Assembly (NCBI GenBank): GCA_002343485.1
Contig: DDST01000059.1
Coordinates: 1,482-7,784, forward strand
Length of the DNA: 6,303 bases
Direction of reading: 5' to 3'
From: Proteobacteria bacterium UBA2383
GTDB taxonomy: Bacteria; Pseudomonadota; Gammaproteobacteria; Competibacterales; Competibacteraceae
Made by a program: the position numbers and the translations under genes. The notes under the pieces are model-generated. The model had not been told where the DNA came from and did no database searches. It saw only the letters and a list, made by a program, of their open reading frames with translations. Below, one piece after another: positions 6,210-6,303 of the stretch (the stretch's first letter is position 1; each line of letters begins with the position of its first letter).

Positions 6210-6245
6210 CCCCCTCATTCTCAACCTCTCTTTCCCTGAGAGGGG
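6210..6245 (+). repeat. Diverged copy of the palindromic repeat between trpB and trpA
   Basis: The plus strand begins CCCCTCATTCTCAACCTCTC, matching the element at 931-1005 (minus strand) at its conserved start and around its first hairpin. It can form a hairpin with arms CCTCTC (6225-6230) and GAGAGG (6238-6243) and a 7-nt loop. There is no T-run after it, so it is not a typical terminator. It begins just after the trpB stop and occupies about half of the trpB-trpA gap, where it may affect mRNA stability or the TrpB:TrpA ratio (inference). Confidence 0.6.
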
Positions 6246-6275
6246 TCCCTATACCTTTTCCAAGAGTCTGACTGT

Positions 6276-6303
6276 ATGAATCGCATTTCCCACCGCTTTC
6301 AGG
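6276..6303 (+). CDS. trpA: Tryptophan synthase alpha chain, first nine codons only
   Basis: ATG 6276 opens MNRISHRFQ and runs off the right edge. This resembles the usual TrpA beginning (M-x-R-I-x-x-R-F), and the position directly after trpB is where trpA is expected. A weak Shine-Dalgarno-like AAGAG (6262-6266) lies 9 nt upstream. TrpA cleaves indole-3-glycerol phosphate to indole, which is channelled to TrpB. The call rests on nine residues plus context. Confidence 0.75.

Noticed and set aside
1..6303. CRISPR arrays, tRNA or rRNA genes, insertion sequences, integrases, riboswitches
   Set aside because: I read both strands for regularly spaced repeats, tRNA-like cloverleafs, transposase motifs and known leader structures and found none I could support.

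Overview
The window looks like chromosomal DNA of a gammaproteobacterium (less likely a betaproteobacterium) with fairly high GC, about 55-65% where counted by hand. The evidence is the sequence type of Der, TrpF and TrpB, a trpF-trpB-trpA gene order, and GC-rich interspersed palindromic repeats whose translation reads PHPNPLPEREG, which are common in such genomes. I cannot name a genus from the sequence alone.

Left part (1-2584, minus strand): two genes, two bases apart, that read as a restriction-modification or defence cassette running off the left edge. The first transcribed is a beta-class (type III Mod-like) DNA adenine methyltransferase with both catalytic motifs intact. It is followed by a DUF1016/YhcG-family protein with a PD-(D/E)XK nuclease fold, cut by the window just before its last catalytic motif. 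A helicase/endonuclease partner, if present, would lie beyond position 1. Three features stand out: a sharp GC drop that coincides with the target-recognition region of the methyltransferase, a palindromic repeat that supplies about 25 residues of its C-terminal tail in frame, and a duplicated near-perfect palindrome inside the YhcG-like gene.

Middle (2585-4137): a short intergenic stretch with a strong hairpin terminator, then der (minus strand), the double-GTPase ribosome assembly factor. The terminator separates housekeeping der transcription from the cassette and may mark one edge of an accessory island.

Right part (4138-6303): a 225-bp divergent intergenic region, then a plus-strand tryptophan biosynthesis operon: trpF, trpB overlapping it by 8 bp, and the first nine codons of trpA. 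TrpF makes CdRP from PRA; TrpB and TrpA (tryptophan synthase) complete the pathway after TrpC. The trpB-trpA gap is 67 bp and holds a second, diverged copy of the palindromic repeat.

The methyltransferase plus YhcG-like pair is the most interesting part, but it belongs to known families; I see no wholly unknown gene in the window.
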